Below are positions 44,063-52,177 of a DNA stretch of 64,000 bases, piece by piece. Position 1 is the stretch's first letter, and each line of letters opens with the position of its first letter. The DNA lies in the IMG/VR virus record IMGVR_UViG_3300039190_000120, positions 1 to 64,000 of that record. One strand, given 5' to 3'. The DNA comes from a virus. Under the pieces are notes generated by a model. It did not search any database and was not told where the DNA came from. It was given only the letters and a program-made list of their open reading frames with translations. Made by a program: the position numbers and the translations under genes.

Positions 44063-46698
44063 TAGAGATCCTCGTCATTCAGATAGGTGGTGGCGACCTT
44101 GGAGGCAAGCGTTTTGAATCCCGTAGAGTCTGTGATTTCCGCCATATAGGCTTCGTGTTCCTTCACCATGCGCTCTAGGTGGGGATAGAACCACTCACGT
44201 AGCTGCGTGCTATTGATTCCATCACCCGCTTCAAATGCGTGAGGTAGGATCTCTAGCATATCACTTCTATGCAACACATCACGTGAGGTATTGAGTAGGA
44301 ACTCCAGACGCTCGACAGCCTTTTCCTTAGAGTAGTCAGAGTCTGGCAGCTTCGAGTCGTAGTTGCTGTGGCTGAACATGTGGGAGCCGTCATTAAACCT
44401 GACGGTAACACCGCCATGCGTGCTCAGCTCAACACCAACGACTTCGGCACCCCTCTGCGGAATACTCTCCAAAGAGGTGGTGATAGCGGCCTGCTTGTTG
44501 ATCGAGCTATCACGGCCCTCGAAGTAGTTGTCCTTCTTGCAGCGAGGGGAGCCGGGTTTCTTGTATTTGCAGTTATGGGCAATCATTCCATTTGCCACAA
44601 AAGATACATCTTCGGGAACACTAACGTCATACACATCAGTCTCCCCTTGAGCCTCTACCTGTGTGACTCTATCAAAGTAATACCCATGATTCATAAGCTC
44701 ACGAATATTATCAACAACACCTTCGGTGCCTCTACAGGATTCTAAGGCGTCCCACTTGCGGAGTAGACGTGAGAGGCTCACCCTTTTGGTGCCGGGAAAT
44801 GCTGACCTAACCTTGCTACCTAATTTAAGAAGGGACTCAGCCGGGATCATCTCAAACTCGGACCCCCTCTGACGCTGGCGATCTCCAGATACGGCCACCT
44901 TCTTAAATGCCGTTCCTATCTGATCTCGGTATTTCACCACCATAGGCTTACTGTGTACCCGGACATTAAAATAGCCACGAGCGTTACATTCGAGACTGGC
45001 AGGTATACCAAAGTTCAGTAGAAGCAGGTGTAGCTGACGGGCTAGAGGCTCAGAGGAGGTAGACAAGTCAACACGGTTCAGGTGGTCGGAGTCTCCAGTG
45101 TACCCATCACCCTCGACGAAACCTACCAAGAATTCCCTCACCATCTCACGAGGCGCTTCCATAATAATGGAAGGTACCTGCTTGTCGTGAGCTGTTCCCG
45201 GAGGTAGACCTAAAGCCTCAAAAAACTCTCTATACCAGCGTGTTCTGAGACGAACCTTCCCGCAATCTTTCCACCCTTCCTCGGACCTATCTCGCCACTC
45301 TACGATAGGCTCCTGTCCAAATACCTCTTTTGAGCAGCGAACAAAATCCCTAATGAGTCGGGGATCGGTGTTGGAGAACTCCACACCTTCTTCCGTTACA
45401 GATCCTTCAGCAACTAAGTAGCCCAGCAATCTCGCTAGAGCAGGAGATAGTTCTCGTGGCTGCCTAAATGGAATGACATTGTTCCATGTGTTGGTTTCAT
45501 ACCCGATCTCAGGTAGTGTGGTACGTGCTCCCCATACACCATGCGTAGGTAGCACTGCATAGCGTCCTAGAGCTTCCTGAGCCTCTACCCATTCCGTACT
45601 GTAATCATTCTCGTTAAGTACGAGGATCTGGTGGTCCGGGGTACAGGTGAGGGAATAACCATGTTTAGTGTTTACGGACACCGTGGACTTGGTACCTGTA
45701 TAAATGATATGGCTAGAAGCGGCCTCTCCATATCGGGAGGCCAGTCTTACACGGGTTGGTTTAGCTTCTACCCCATCGGAGTGCATTACCTTTTGACCCG
45801 CAGCTTCGTTGTATAACTCCTCCACACTTTTAAGTCCGTTCTGTGTAGGCACTAAGGTGTTGCCTGCCACACAGTAGCGGGACCAAGCGATAGCCCACGC
45901 CTTGTCCTCGTCCATCCCCTTGTCTTTGTGCTCTTTGACGTACCGCTCGACAGTCTTAGGAATGTCCTTTGCTCTCCGTGCCATACTAGCGGCACGGGAA
46001 TCCTGAGAGAGGTAGGACGCCAGTAGACCGTTCATCTGGTCAGATCGGACTGCAATGTCCAACTGGAGATGATCGAGCAGAGCATCTAGGATCTGGAGTG
46101 CCTCATACTCTTTGACCACCAAAGCACGTTCCAACAAGCGGACCGCTTTGTCCTGAGCTTTGAGAGCACCACGTGAGGGGTCACGCTGGATACCCCCTAC
46201 CATATCAGACAGGAGAGCAGTCAGGCGGCCTTCAGCTACCCCTCCAGTATCCACACCGTCAAGTACCTCGGAGGCTGCGGACTCCACAGAGCCGGTAGGC
46301 AGGCCGATCTTGAGGTACCCGATTAGGGAGCGAATGAACTCGTGGGCGTCACGGTTGGAGAGGGAGGCATCATCATCCAGCTCTTCCCGCACCATCTGAG
46401 CCAGCTTCGTCTCGGCACGCTGCGGATCTTTGCTGGGAAAAGGGGAGAGTGCCTGCAGGATATAGCTCTTGATACCCTCGATCAGCTTCTTCTGGAAGCC
46501 ATCGGACAGGTTAGGGAGGTAGGTAGCCCGGAGGTATCTAGAGGAGACCTTGGAGGCCAGAGCGCCTTCACGGCTTCCTGTCACGACGGAGGTGCCGTTC
46601 TCTTCCATGTAGTCGAGAAGACTACGGATCGGAACCTTGAGGCCGGGCTCACGGGCTCCCATAGCAAGCAGGAGGCGTTTCAGATCGTCGGGATTCAT
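44062..46698 (-). CDS. Intein-containing structural-region protein
   Basis: 878 residues before splicing, about 444 after removal of the intein at 276-709. The N-extein has helical domains; the C-extein restarts with CKYKKPGSPRCKKDNYF. The spliced junction would read DEDKAWAIAWSRY-CKYKKPG, a conserved-looking Cys-containing motif. The gene lies between the tail tube and chaperone genes, after a strong terminator. The extein may be a structural or assembly protein. Finding an intein here, and not in a replication enzyme, is uncommon. Confidence 0.65.
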   Translation of the reverse strand: MNPDDLKRLLLAMGAREPGLKVPIRSLLDYMEENGTSVVTGSREGALASKVSSRYLRATYLPNLSDGFQKKLIEGIKSYILQALSPFPSKDPQRAETKLAQMVREELDDDASLSNRDAHEFIRSLIGYLKIGLPTGSVESAASEVLDGVDTGGVAEGRLTALLSDMVGGIQRDPSRGALKAQDKAVRLLERALVVKEYEALQILDALLDHLQLDIAVRSDQMNGLLASYLSQDSRAASMARRAKDIPKTVERYVKEHKDKGMDEDKAWAIAWSRYCVAGNTLVPTQNGLKSVEELYNEAAGQKVMHSDGVEAKPTRVRLASRYGEAASSHIIYTGTKSTVSVNTKHGYSLTCTPDHQILVLNENDYSTEWVEAQEALGRYAVLPTHGVWGARTTLPEIGYETNTWNNVIPFRQPRELSPALARLLGYLVAEGSVTEEGVEFSNTDPRLIRDFVRCSKEVFGQEPIVEWRDRSEEGWKDCGKVRLRTRWYREFFEALGLPPGTAHDKQVPSIIMEAPREMVREFLVGFVEGDGYTGDSDHLNRVDLSTSSEPLARQLHLLLLNFGIPASLECNARGYFNVRVHSKPMVVKYRDQIGTAFKKVAVSGDRQRQRGSEFEMIPAESLLKLGSKVRSAFPGTKRVSLSRLLRKWDALESCRGTEGVVDNIRELMNHGYYFDRVTQVEAQGETDVYDVSVPEDVSFVANGMIAHNCKYKKPGSPRCKKDNYFEGRDSSINKQAAITTSLESIPQRGAEVVGVELSTHGGVTVRFNDGSHMFSHSNYDSKLPDSDYSKEKAVERLEFLLNTSRDVLHRSDMLEILPHAFEAGDGINSTQLREWFYPHLERMVKEHEAYMAEITDSTGFKTLASKVATTYLNDEDL
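44572..45873 (-). other. Intein with LAGLIDADG homing endonuclease
   Basis: 434 residues. It begins with C276 (CVAGNTLVPTQNG, splicing block A) and has block B with TCTPDHQILV (T and H at about 351-356). The two LAGLIDADG helices are LLGYLVAEG (424-432) and FLVGFVEGDG (523-532). Splicing block G is VANGMIAHN followed by the extein Cys710. All splicing residues (Cys, TxxH, penultimate His, Asn, +1 Cys) are present, so it should be active. The endonuclease would spread the intein to empty alleles. Confidence 0.9.
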
Positions 46699-46718
46699 AC
46701 TCTAGACCTAGTGGTTAA

Positions 46719-46753
46719 GAAAAGGGGGAGAGGCCCTTAGAGAGCCCCTCCCC
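46719..46753 (-). terminator. Rho-independent terminator after the tail tube gene
   Basis: Minus strand stem GGGGAGGGGC (46753-46744) pairs with GCCTCTCCCC with one mismatch, loop of about 9, then CTTTTCTTAA. It lies 16 bases after the tail tube stop and before the intein gene, so it should lower expression of downstream genes relative to the tube. Confidence 0.65.
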
Positions 46754-46769
46754 GCTCATTGATCTCGGA

Positions 46770-47432
46770 TTAAGCGAGGCCAGTCGGTGCGCCCTGTCCG
46801 TTGGAATAACGGATCGAGCTGCTGGAATCCTCAAACGGGTTGTTACCCGTGCTGATGATCTCGCCGTAGGAGCTGGTACCGTCAATAATGTCAGTGACCT
46901 TGATACCTACGTTCTCTTGGACCAGTGCAGAGTCCGAAGAGTAGTCAGCACCCCAGCTTTCCATCCAGCACGCCTCGTAGAAGGTGAGGATGGCTTCATT
47001 CACGCCGTCAGACGACGGAGTAACGAGCTTGGGGCTTACCGATTCGTTGGTAGCAATCCGGCTGAATACCAGCTCTTGCTTAATGTCGAAGGGCCAGCGG
47101 TGGTGCTTGAGCGAGCGCACAAGACCGTCCGTACCGGCTTTGTATCCGAATACCTGCCAGATGTTGCTCAGGTACAGGAGGGTACGAGTGACGGAGATCG
47201 ACATTGAAGGCGTGGTGCCGGGCACCAGCTCTGCAATTTGATCACCATAGCCCATACCACGAACCTCTTCGATGGTACGGCTCTCACTCAGGCCAAAGGA
47301 ACTGAGCACGCCAACCTGACTGAAAGCAGACTTGCCGGTCGGAACAGAAAAGACCTTGTTCTTCTGGCTTACCGCAATCCGGGTGTTGGGCGTGGTTCCA
47401 CGGCGGTAGATGTAACTATCATTGTCTCGCAT
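46770..47432 (-). CDS. Tail tube protein
   Basis: 220 residues from the ATG at 47432 (GAGAGG six bases upstream), preferred to an in-frame TTG two codons earlier. Mixed beta strands (TIEEVRGMGYGDQIAELVPG; SMSISVTRTLLYL) with a disordered Ser/Gly-rich C-terminus fit myovirus tube proteins. Its position ahead of the chaperone and tape measure genes, and the terminator just after it, fit a highly expressed tube gene. A sheath gene is not in the window. Confidence 0.65.
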   Translation of the reverse strand: MRDNDSYIYRRGTTPNTRIAVSQKNKVFSVPTGKSAFSQVGVLSSFGLSESRTIEEVRGMGYGDQIAELVPGTTPSMSISVTRTLLYLSNIWQVFGYKAGTDGLVRSLKHHRWPFDIKQELVFSRIATNESVSPKLVTPSSDGVNEAILTFYEACWMESWGADYSSDSALVQENVGIKVTDIIDGTSSYGEIISTGNNPFEDSSSSIRYSNGQGAPTGLA

Positions 47433-47470
47433 GGACAACCTCTCTAGGTTAAGTTAAGATCGGATCTTGA

Positions 47471-48040
47471 TTAAATGTCGAGGTCCATCAGGTCAGGGGC
47501 ATCAACCCACTCACCATCATCCTCAAACGCCTCTTCAACGGTTTCTTCAACTTCCGCGTAATCCGACCAATTGGACTTCTTCTTGTTGCCACCACCCAGC
47601 ATCATCTCTTGAACCACGTCGTGGTCCTTGTTGCGGAGGCGGGCTTCCCACTCACTACCGCTCGTGTTGTATTCCTCAGGCTCGTAGGTCGTCAGGTCCT
47701 TCATCTGCTGAAGCTCTTCTTCCCCGGCAGACTTCCGGCCAAAGTAGTAGGTCCCATTAGCGCTCTGGTCGCCGTAAATAGCGTCAACTTCGCGCTCGAC
47801 AATCTCCAGAGACTGCATACTGGAACTCTCAGCCTCGACTAGCTTGGCAAGACGGTCGAGACGGCGGCACGTAGCTACCTTCTCCTCAGTGAGGTCGTTG
47901 CCTTCACCAAGCGTGTCAAGCACTAGACGGCTGATCTTCTTGGCAATTCTAGCTTCTGTATCGGCCTTGAGTTGCTTCATATCTCGGAGATTTGTCTCAA
48001 TCTCCTCGATCCATCGGCTGATTTTATTGAATTCACTCAT
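47471..48040 (-). CDS. Coiled-coil structural-region protein
   Basis: 189 residues from the ATG at 48040, preceded by GGAG; the frame upstream is non-coding. The first 90 residues are a charged coiled coil; the rest is acidic with aromatic patches and ends in VDAPDLMDLDI. It is the first gene of the tail operon after a late-like motif. Function unknown; it could be a head-tail connector or chaperone. Confidence 0.6.
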   Translation of the reverse strand: MSEFNKISRWIEEIETNLRDMKQLKADTEARIAKKISRLVLDTLGEGNDLTEEKVATCRRLDRLAKLVEAESSSMQSLEIVEREVDAIYGDQSANGTYYFGRKSAGEEELQQMKDLTTYEPEEYNTSGSEWEARLRNKDHDVVQEMMLGGGNKKKSNWSDYAEVEETVEEAFEDDGEWVDAPDLMDLDI

Positions 48041-48093
48041 TTGATCTCCAACTGTCTGGGGTCCTCTGGTCAATGCGGCCACCCAACAGTGAC

Positions 48094-48107
48094 TATCAAA
48101 GGATTAT
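48094..48107 (-). promoter_or_regulatory. Late promoter-like motif
   Basis: Minus strand ATAATCCTTTGATA, 55-67 bases before the ATG at 48040. This copy is closest to the consensus of the set and precedes the tail tube genes. Confidence 0.45.
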
Positions 48108-48124
48108 TTGTGGGGAGGAGATCA

Positions 48125-48157
48125 CAAAAAAAGCCCCCCTGAGAAAACAGGAGGGCT
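48125..48157 (-). terminator. Rho-independent terminator after the HTH gene
   Basis: On the minus strand AGCCCTCCTG (48157-48148), loop TTTTCT, CAGGGGGGCT (48141-48132), then seven T. It ends transcription of the triple-HTH gene 27 bases past its stop and just before the late-like site for the tail operon. Confidence 0.8.
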
Positions 48158-48183
48158 AGGGTACATCTAAATGTGGAGGTGGG

Positions 48184-48741
48184 TTAGGAAGCGAGGCCCA
48201 TCTGGTTCATGGCTTCCTTTCGCCACTCGGTACGAATGTCCCCGGACGCTGCACCTTGAGGACGCATAGGCACACCCAGCTCTTTGAGTGTCTTAGAGAG
48301 GGTCATCTCAGACACATCGGGATACACCTCTTGGAGTTCCGCCAGTGATAGGTCCTCTACCACATACAGACGAATAAGTCGCTCAGAGTCGACTTTCTCC
48401 ATGAAAGGTACAGGCTCTTCGTAATAGCCCAACTCTTCCATGATAGACTTGGCAACGTCCCAAGAACATTCAAGATGCTCAGAGAGGTCTTTGATGGTCA
48501 TATCGGGTTCCTCTGCCAAGAGGCCCGCTGCCTTCTCCCGTCTCTGGGCATGTAGCTGCTGATGGACGGGAGGTTCTTGCCTCTCCAGTCCCATCTTTCG
48601 GACGTGATACCAGACTGTTTGTTTGGAGACGCCTTCCCCGATACGCTCCCCAATCTCACTCAGGCTCAGGTACTCTTCCCCCTTCCGATCGAAGAGTACC
48701 TTAATCTTCTGCTTGTCTTCGGTGCTCACTCGTTGTCCCAT
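48184..48741 (-). CDS. DNA-binding protein with three HTH units
   Basis: 185 residues with three helix-turn-helix-like segments: SLSEIGERIGEGVSKQTVWY (about 26-45), TIKDLSEHLECSWDVAKSIM (about 81-100) and SLAELQEVYPDVSEMTLSKT (about 131-150). It has its own promoter and terminator, the only gene here with both so clearly, and AAGGAG before the ATG. It may be a transcription regulator of the late operon that starts 140 bases downstream. A small terminase role is an alternative. Confidence 0.7.
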   Translation of the reverse strand: MGQRVSTEDKQKIKVLFDRKGEEYLSLSEIGERIGEGVSKQTVWYHVRKMGLERQEPPVHQQLHAQRREKAAGLLAEEPDMTIKDLSEHLECSWDVAKSIMEELGYYEEPVPFMEKVDSERLIRLYVVEDLSLAELQEVYPDVSEMTLSKTLKELGVPMRPQGAASGDIRTEWRKEAMNQMGLAS

Positions 48742-48815
48742 TGGTGCTCCTTATAGTGCTCACGTTACGACCTCCATGCCTTTGTCTACAATCGTGAGAA
48801 ACTTGTCTATCTCCA

Positions 48816-48844
48816 TAGATACCACAAGAGAGGAAGTCCGTCAA
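48816..48844 (-). promoter_or_regulatory. Sigma70-like promoter (TGTGG class)
   Basis: Minus strand TTGACG, 17 bases ending TTGTGG, then TATCTA. The start would be near 48809, giving a leader of about 68 bases for the HTH gene. An 18-codon frame (MEIDKFLTIVDKG) lies in this leader and might be chance. Confidence 0.6.
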
Positions 48845-49407
48845 AAGGGAAATTTATCTGCCAAGACGTGGCTTGGCGTCCTGTCACGCCAGTATCTGAC
48901 CTTGATTTTATTCAGGCCGGAACGGAAGTCAAAGTTGAGCGCCTCTGCACACCCCTTAGAGAGGTCCATCACGCCCCTCCACCGGCCCGGACTCTCGTCC
49001 ACATACCGCTTAGGACCCCACCCACCACCTTCTCTCTGCCGTACCAAGTATTGTCCCCCAGAGATGGGTACTTTGATGCCCCAGCCCCCTTCATGGAGGT
49101 TAGCTCCGTAGGGGCCACGGTCATTAACCCGACAAAAAGCTCGGTTTCCGGTCTTCACAACTTCCACGAGGACCATTGTGTTGAGCGGGATACTTCGGGA
49201 CGCACATGTACGCAGAGAGGGGTCAAATAGCTCCCCGGTTGCTGTACGACGTCCGTGCATTCCATTGTCCCCGGAACCTCCACCATACCACGAGGCCACC
49301 CCCGCCTGCTGGACAGGAGGGACTTGGACGGAGGGGAGGTCAACAGGCTCACCGGCTTGGTAATGCGCAAACATTGCCGTGAGAACCATTAGTTTTACAA
49401 CACTCAT
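48841..49407 (-). CDS. RlpA-like double-psi beta-barrel protein
   Basis: 188 residues. A hydrophobic N-terminus (MSVVKLMVLTAMFAHYQAG) may be a signal peptide or anchor. GVASWYGGG, TATGELFDP and CRVNDRGPYG match RlpA-type cell wall enzymes that cut naked glycan strands. The Asp of NDRGPY is kept, but the His usual in AAHRTLP is replaced (CASRSIPL), and two Cys could pair. GGTGAT before 49407 favours that start over 49419. It could help host entry or lysis. Confidence 0.7.
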   Translation of the reverse strand: MSVVKLMVLTAMFAHYQAGEPVDLPSVQVPPVQQAGVASWYGGGSGDNGMHGRRTATGELFDPSLRTCASRSIPLNTMVLVEVVKTGNRAFCRVNDRGPYGANLHEGGWGIKVPISGGQYLVRQREGGGWGPKRYVDESPGRWRGVMDLSKGCAEALNFDFRSGLNKIKVRYWRDRTPSHVLADKFPF

Positions 49408-49444
49408 ACGTATCACCATGTATCAAAGGTCATCTAACTAGGGT

Positions 49445-49473
49445 CACATACCCTAAGATCACGCCCGTGTCAA
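49445..49473 (-). promoter_or_regulatory. Sigma70-like promoter (GGG-TAT class) with inverted repeat
   Basis: Minus strand TTGACA, 17 bases ending CTTAGGG, then TATGTG. The -10 lies inside TAGGGT-ATGTG-ACCCTA, an inverted repeat that could be an operator. It points to the RlpA-like gene, starting about 30 bases upstream of its ATG. Confidence 0.5.
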
Positions 49474-49522
49474 ATATCCTTTTGTAACGCTTAGAAGTAC
49501 CTAACTTACACGAGGCACCCGA

Positions 49523-49726
49523 ATGTCCAAAAAAGCTCCCCTATGTCAGATCATCAAGCCTGCCCCTTGGCAGAGCAAACCTTCGGATACCTCAGAGGGG
49601 CTTTACTGGCGTCAAGACGAATTCCAGACCCCCATCTCAGAAGTCAGCGAGACAATAGCTAAAGAGGAGGCCCCCACCAAGGAAATAGACACGAGGCTGC
49701 CGATGCCACAGATAGAGGAGGACTAG
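49523..49726 (+). CDS. Hypothetical small protein
   Basis: 67 residues; GAGG lies 8 bases before the ATG. Pro- and Glu-rich and probably disordered, with no cysteine pattern beyond C8. It is isolated on the plus strand, divergent from the RlpA-like gene. Function unknown. Confidence 0.5.
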   Translation: MSKKAPLCQIIKPAPWQSKPSDTSEGLYWRQDEFQTPISEVSETIAKEEAPTKEIDTRLPMPQIEED

Positions 49727-49735
49727 GGGAGTCCC

Positions 49736-49750
49736 GTATTCTGTTTATAT
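49736..49750 (+). promoter_or_regulatory. Late promoter-like motif (weak variant)
   Basis: GTATTCTGTTTATAT, 62-76 bases before the ATG at 49812. It shares TTCTGTTTAT with the site at 58736. A small inverted repeat, CCTACAGCATGTAGG, follows it. Confidence 0.25.
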
Positions 49751-49811
49751 ATACCAACCTACAGCATGTAGGTATCTCTCACTATTTTGACGATCTTCGG
49801 CAGGTTTTGGC

Positions 49812-50247
49812 ATGGCATTCCCCCCAAACTCCCTGTTTATCAGGGTGCGGCATTTGAAAAATAATGCAGGGTCGCTGTACCTAAACGATCTGGACACCCA
49901 AGATAACAGGAACCAGCACCTCAAGATTCCTGTCTACGTGCCCTATGGTGCTACGGTCGACATTCCCCTGAATGATGCCGTGCTCATTTCGTACAAGCGC
50001 GGGTTGGATTGAGGTTAATAGTGTTGAGGTATCGGGAACTAGAATCCGTCACACTGCTGGAGACGCCACGGCCCAAATTAATCCGTGGTATGGATCAGTC
50101 ACATGGAATCGGGTGATATTAGATGTAGGTAGTAGCGATATTATCCGCATTGTGGTTGATATTGTGGATCACGGTGCTATTGAGACGGCCATTGAAACTG
50201 TGTCAGTGACCATCACAAACCTAGAGACCACCAACACGACGCCCTAA
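49812..50247 (+). CDS. Beta-rich hypothetical protein broken by +1 frame change
   Basis: The first frame (from 49812) encodes 66 residues ending VLISYKRGLD. The +1 frame continues without a gap of sense as GWIEVNSVEVSGTRIRHTAG to 50247. Removing one G of GGG near 50002 would join them as YKRGWIEVNS, giving 144 residues of beta-rich, Thr/Ile/Val-rich protein that looks like a small virion or fibre protein. It may be a sequence error, a pseudogene or a recoding site. It overlaps the convergent gene by 4 bases. Confidence 0.55.
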
Positions 50248-51065
50248 AGCACCCCTTTGAGTGTCTCAATAATTTCCGCACTCCCCAATGCAGTATCGGA
50301 GCCCACCACGGCCCCGGAGGAGATAGACCAGTCTCCTTCGGGGTCTACTTCATTGAGACGCCCTAGTACCCTCTCGGGGTCAAGATATGGGACGAGCCCG
50401 CTCTTCCTTCCTACCCTCACCTCTTCCTCTCGGAACCAGATCCCACACGTGTATCCCTCCTGATAAAGGAGATCCCACACGTAGTCTTCGGACTCGAATG
50501 CCACGAAAGGCCCCAGCTCGTCTAGAACAGTATACTCAGGATCGGGCATCTCTACAGGCGGTAGAATGCCGTCCTCTACATACCCAATGATCATCTGAGC
50601 ACACTGCGAGATCGTCTTCAGGATTTTTTCCACAGGGACTTGACTCCCTACGTACTGATCTGTAAGGTTCTTTAGCGTATACGTCAGCTCCATGTGTTCC
50701 AGTGGGATATGCCCAAAGGCCGGAGGCCCTAAGCGACTCACCAGATCAATGGAGCTGACTAGAGTCGTACAGCTAGGTTTGAGTACGATCCGTGGCTGGA
50801 TGAAAATCGCAGCCGCCATCAAAGCATCGTACCTGCTCCAGTTGGTAAGTACCAGTACAGAAGGCATGTCTTGGCCCAACAACACACGCTCATGAAACAA
50901 CCTCAAGGCACCGGGATCGAAGGGGGTAAACCCTTCACCATGATGCTCAAAGGCATAGAGACTCAGATCACGAGTCTCTTCGGGAGAGCACTGCGTTTCA
51001 AAGCAGATCACGCCCTCTTGGTAGCCGGTGAAACTTGGAAGAATACGAATCTGACGGTCAGACAT
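50244..51065 (-). CDS. Hypothetical protein with HHG motif
   Basis: 273 residues from the ATG at 51065, preceded by GGGAG; a longer frame to 51110 lacks support. Conserved-looking motifs are YAFEHHGEGFTPFDPGAL (about 37-54), VLTNWSRYDALMAAAIFI and SSIDLVSRLG, a pattern seen in large-phage proteins that loosely resembles DHH-type phosphoesterases without the full motif set. Function unknown. Confidence 0.6.
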   Translation of the reverse strand: MSDRQIRILPSFTGYQEGVICFETQCSPEETRDLSLYAFEHHGEGFTPFDPGALRLFHERVLLGQDMPSVLVLTNWSRYDALMAAAIFIQPRIVLKPSCTTLVSSIDLVSRLGPPAFGHIPLEHMELTYTLKNLTDQYVGSQVPVEKILKTISQCAQMIIGYVEDGILPPVEMPDPEYTVLDELGPFVAFESEDYVWDLLYQEGYTCGIWFREEEVRVGRKSGLVPYLDPERVLGRLNEVDPEGDWSISSGAVVGSDTALGSAEIIETLKGVL

Positions 51066-51198
51066 ATGGTTTGCTCCCTGACGTTTTCGACGGATGGGGG
51101 CGTAATTCATTTATATCCGCGACGTATAGATGCTGTACCGATAACTAGATCGACGTGCAGACATAAACTGAGCGGAATCCGTCAATTAGGAGGTTGTC

Positions 51199-52146
51199 TT
51201 GAGTAAGAAGTGGACACAAGATCGAATCAAAGAAGCCCTCACCATTCTTAGCAAACACCATGAGTATAGTCAAGCTCTAGAAGAGATTGACGAGTCCTCT
51301 AACTCGCTTGGATCTGCCTTCCAGAGAGGTGGTCTCGAAGCGCCCACCACCTACCTCGCAGAGGATGAAAAGGAAGCGCTCTTCCGCCGCAACAGTCATT
51401 TGCCGGAAGGCCTGCGTAGCATCGTGGTGTTCAATGACGTGCACGTTCCCTTCCACAACAAAAACGGCGTGGAGGCTGTGCTCGACTTCTGCCGGGATAA
51501 CCAACCGGACGTGATCGTGATCAACGGGGACTTCCTCGATTGCTACTCGATCAGTGACTTCCACAAGGCTCCGGGAATGCCCGTTCTACAGGACGAGCTG
51601 GACGAGGGGCTGGAGATCTTGGAGAAGCTGCGGCGCTACTGCCCACTCTCAGAGATCTGGTACACAGAGGGCAACCACGAAGAACGCCTTCGCCGTCTGA
51701 TCAAGCAGCAGCACGGGCTTTACGGGCTCAAGGCCTTTACCCTCGAATCTCTGCTTGAATTCGACCGCCTCGGTATCAACTACAAGCAGTATGGTGACGT
51801 CGTTTGGTTTGGCGATCTCGCCATCTACCACGGCACGCACATCAGTGGTCACGCTGCTTACTCGGCTCGACGTGAGCTGGAGCGTGGTGGCTTTAAGTAT
51901 TGCATCACCGGCCACGTCCACCGTCTCGGGTTTCACCACCGCAAAGGCTACACGGGGAACCGGATGGCCCTTGAGAACGGCGGGCTCTTCGACATTGAGC
52001 AGTGTGACTACATGCTGAATCCGAACTGGATGAATGGCTTCTCCATCGTCTACCAAGACGTAGAAAAGGATTTCATTCAGATCAACCCGATCCCGATGGA
52101 GTATGACGGGACGTTCATCTGGAACAACAAATGGTACGGCTGCTAA
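51199..52146 (+). CDS. Calcineurin-like metallophosphoesterase
   Basis: 315 residues with a TTG start, decided by AGGAGG at 51188-51193, a near-perfect ribosome site. The metal motifs are FNDVHVP (about 78-84), INGDFLDC (about 108-115), GNHEER (about 159-164) and the late GHVH (about 239-242). The N-terminal 65 residues are helical and could bind nucleic acid. Substrate unknown; it may act on nucleic acid or nucleotides. Confidence 0.75.
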   Translation: MSKKWTQDRIKEALTILSKHHEYSQALEEIDESSNSLGSAFQRGGLEAPTTYLAEDEKEALFRRNSHLPEGLRSIVVFNDVHVPFHNKNGVEAVLDFCRDNQPDVIVINGDFLDCYSISDFHKAPGMPVLQDELDEGLEILEKLRRYCPLSEIWYTEGNHEERLRRLIKQQHGLYGLKAFTLESLLEFDRLGINYKQYGDVVWFGDLAIYHGTHISGHAAYSARRELERGGFKYCITGHVHRLGFHHRKGYTGNRMALENGGLFDIEQCDYMLNPNWMNGFSIVYQDVEKDFIQINPIPMEYDGTFIWNNKWYGC

Positions 52147-52177
52147 GGCCACCACCCACTACCAAGGATAAAGCACG

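Noticed and set aside
48766-48822. 18-codon leader peptide gene upstream of the HTH gene
   Set aside because: Its ATG lies only a few bases from the predicted -10 and has no ribosome site; probably chance.
51066-51198. Divergent promoter between the HHG protein and the phosphoesterase
   Set aside because: TTGACG occurs on the minus strand, but the nearest -10-like TATGTC is only 14 bases away and the 17-base position holds GTCTGC, so it does not fit the set. What drives these genes is unclear.
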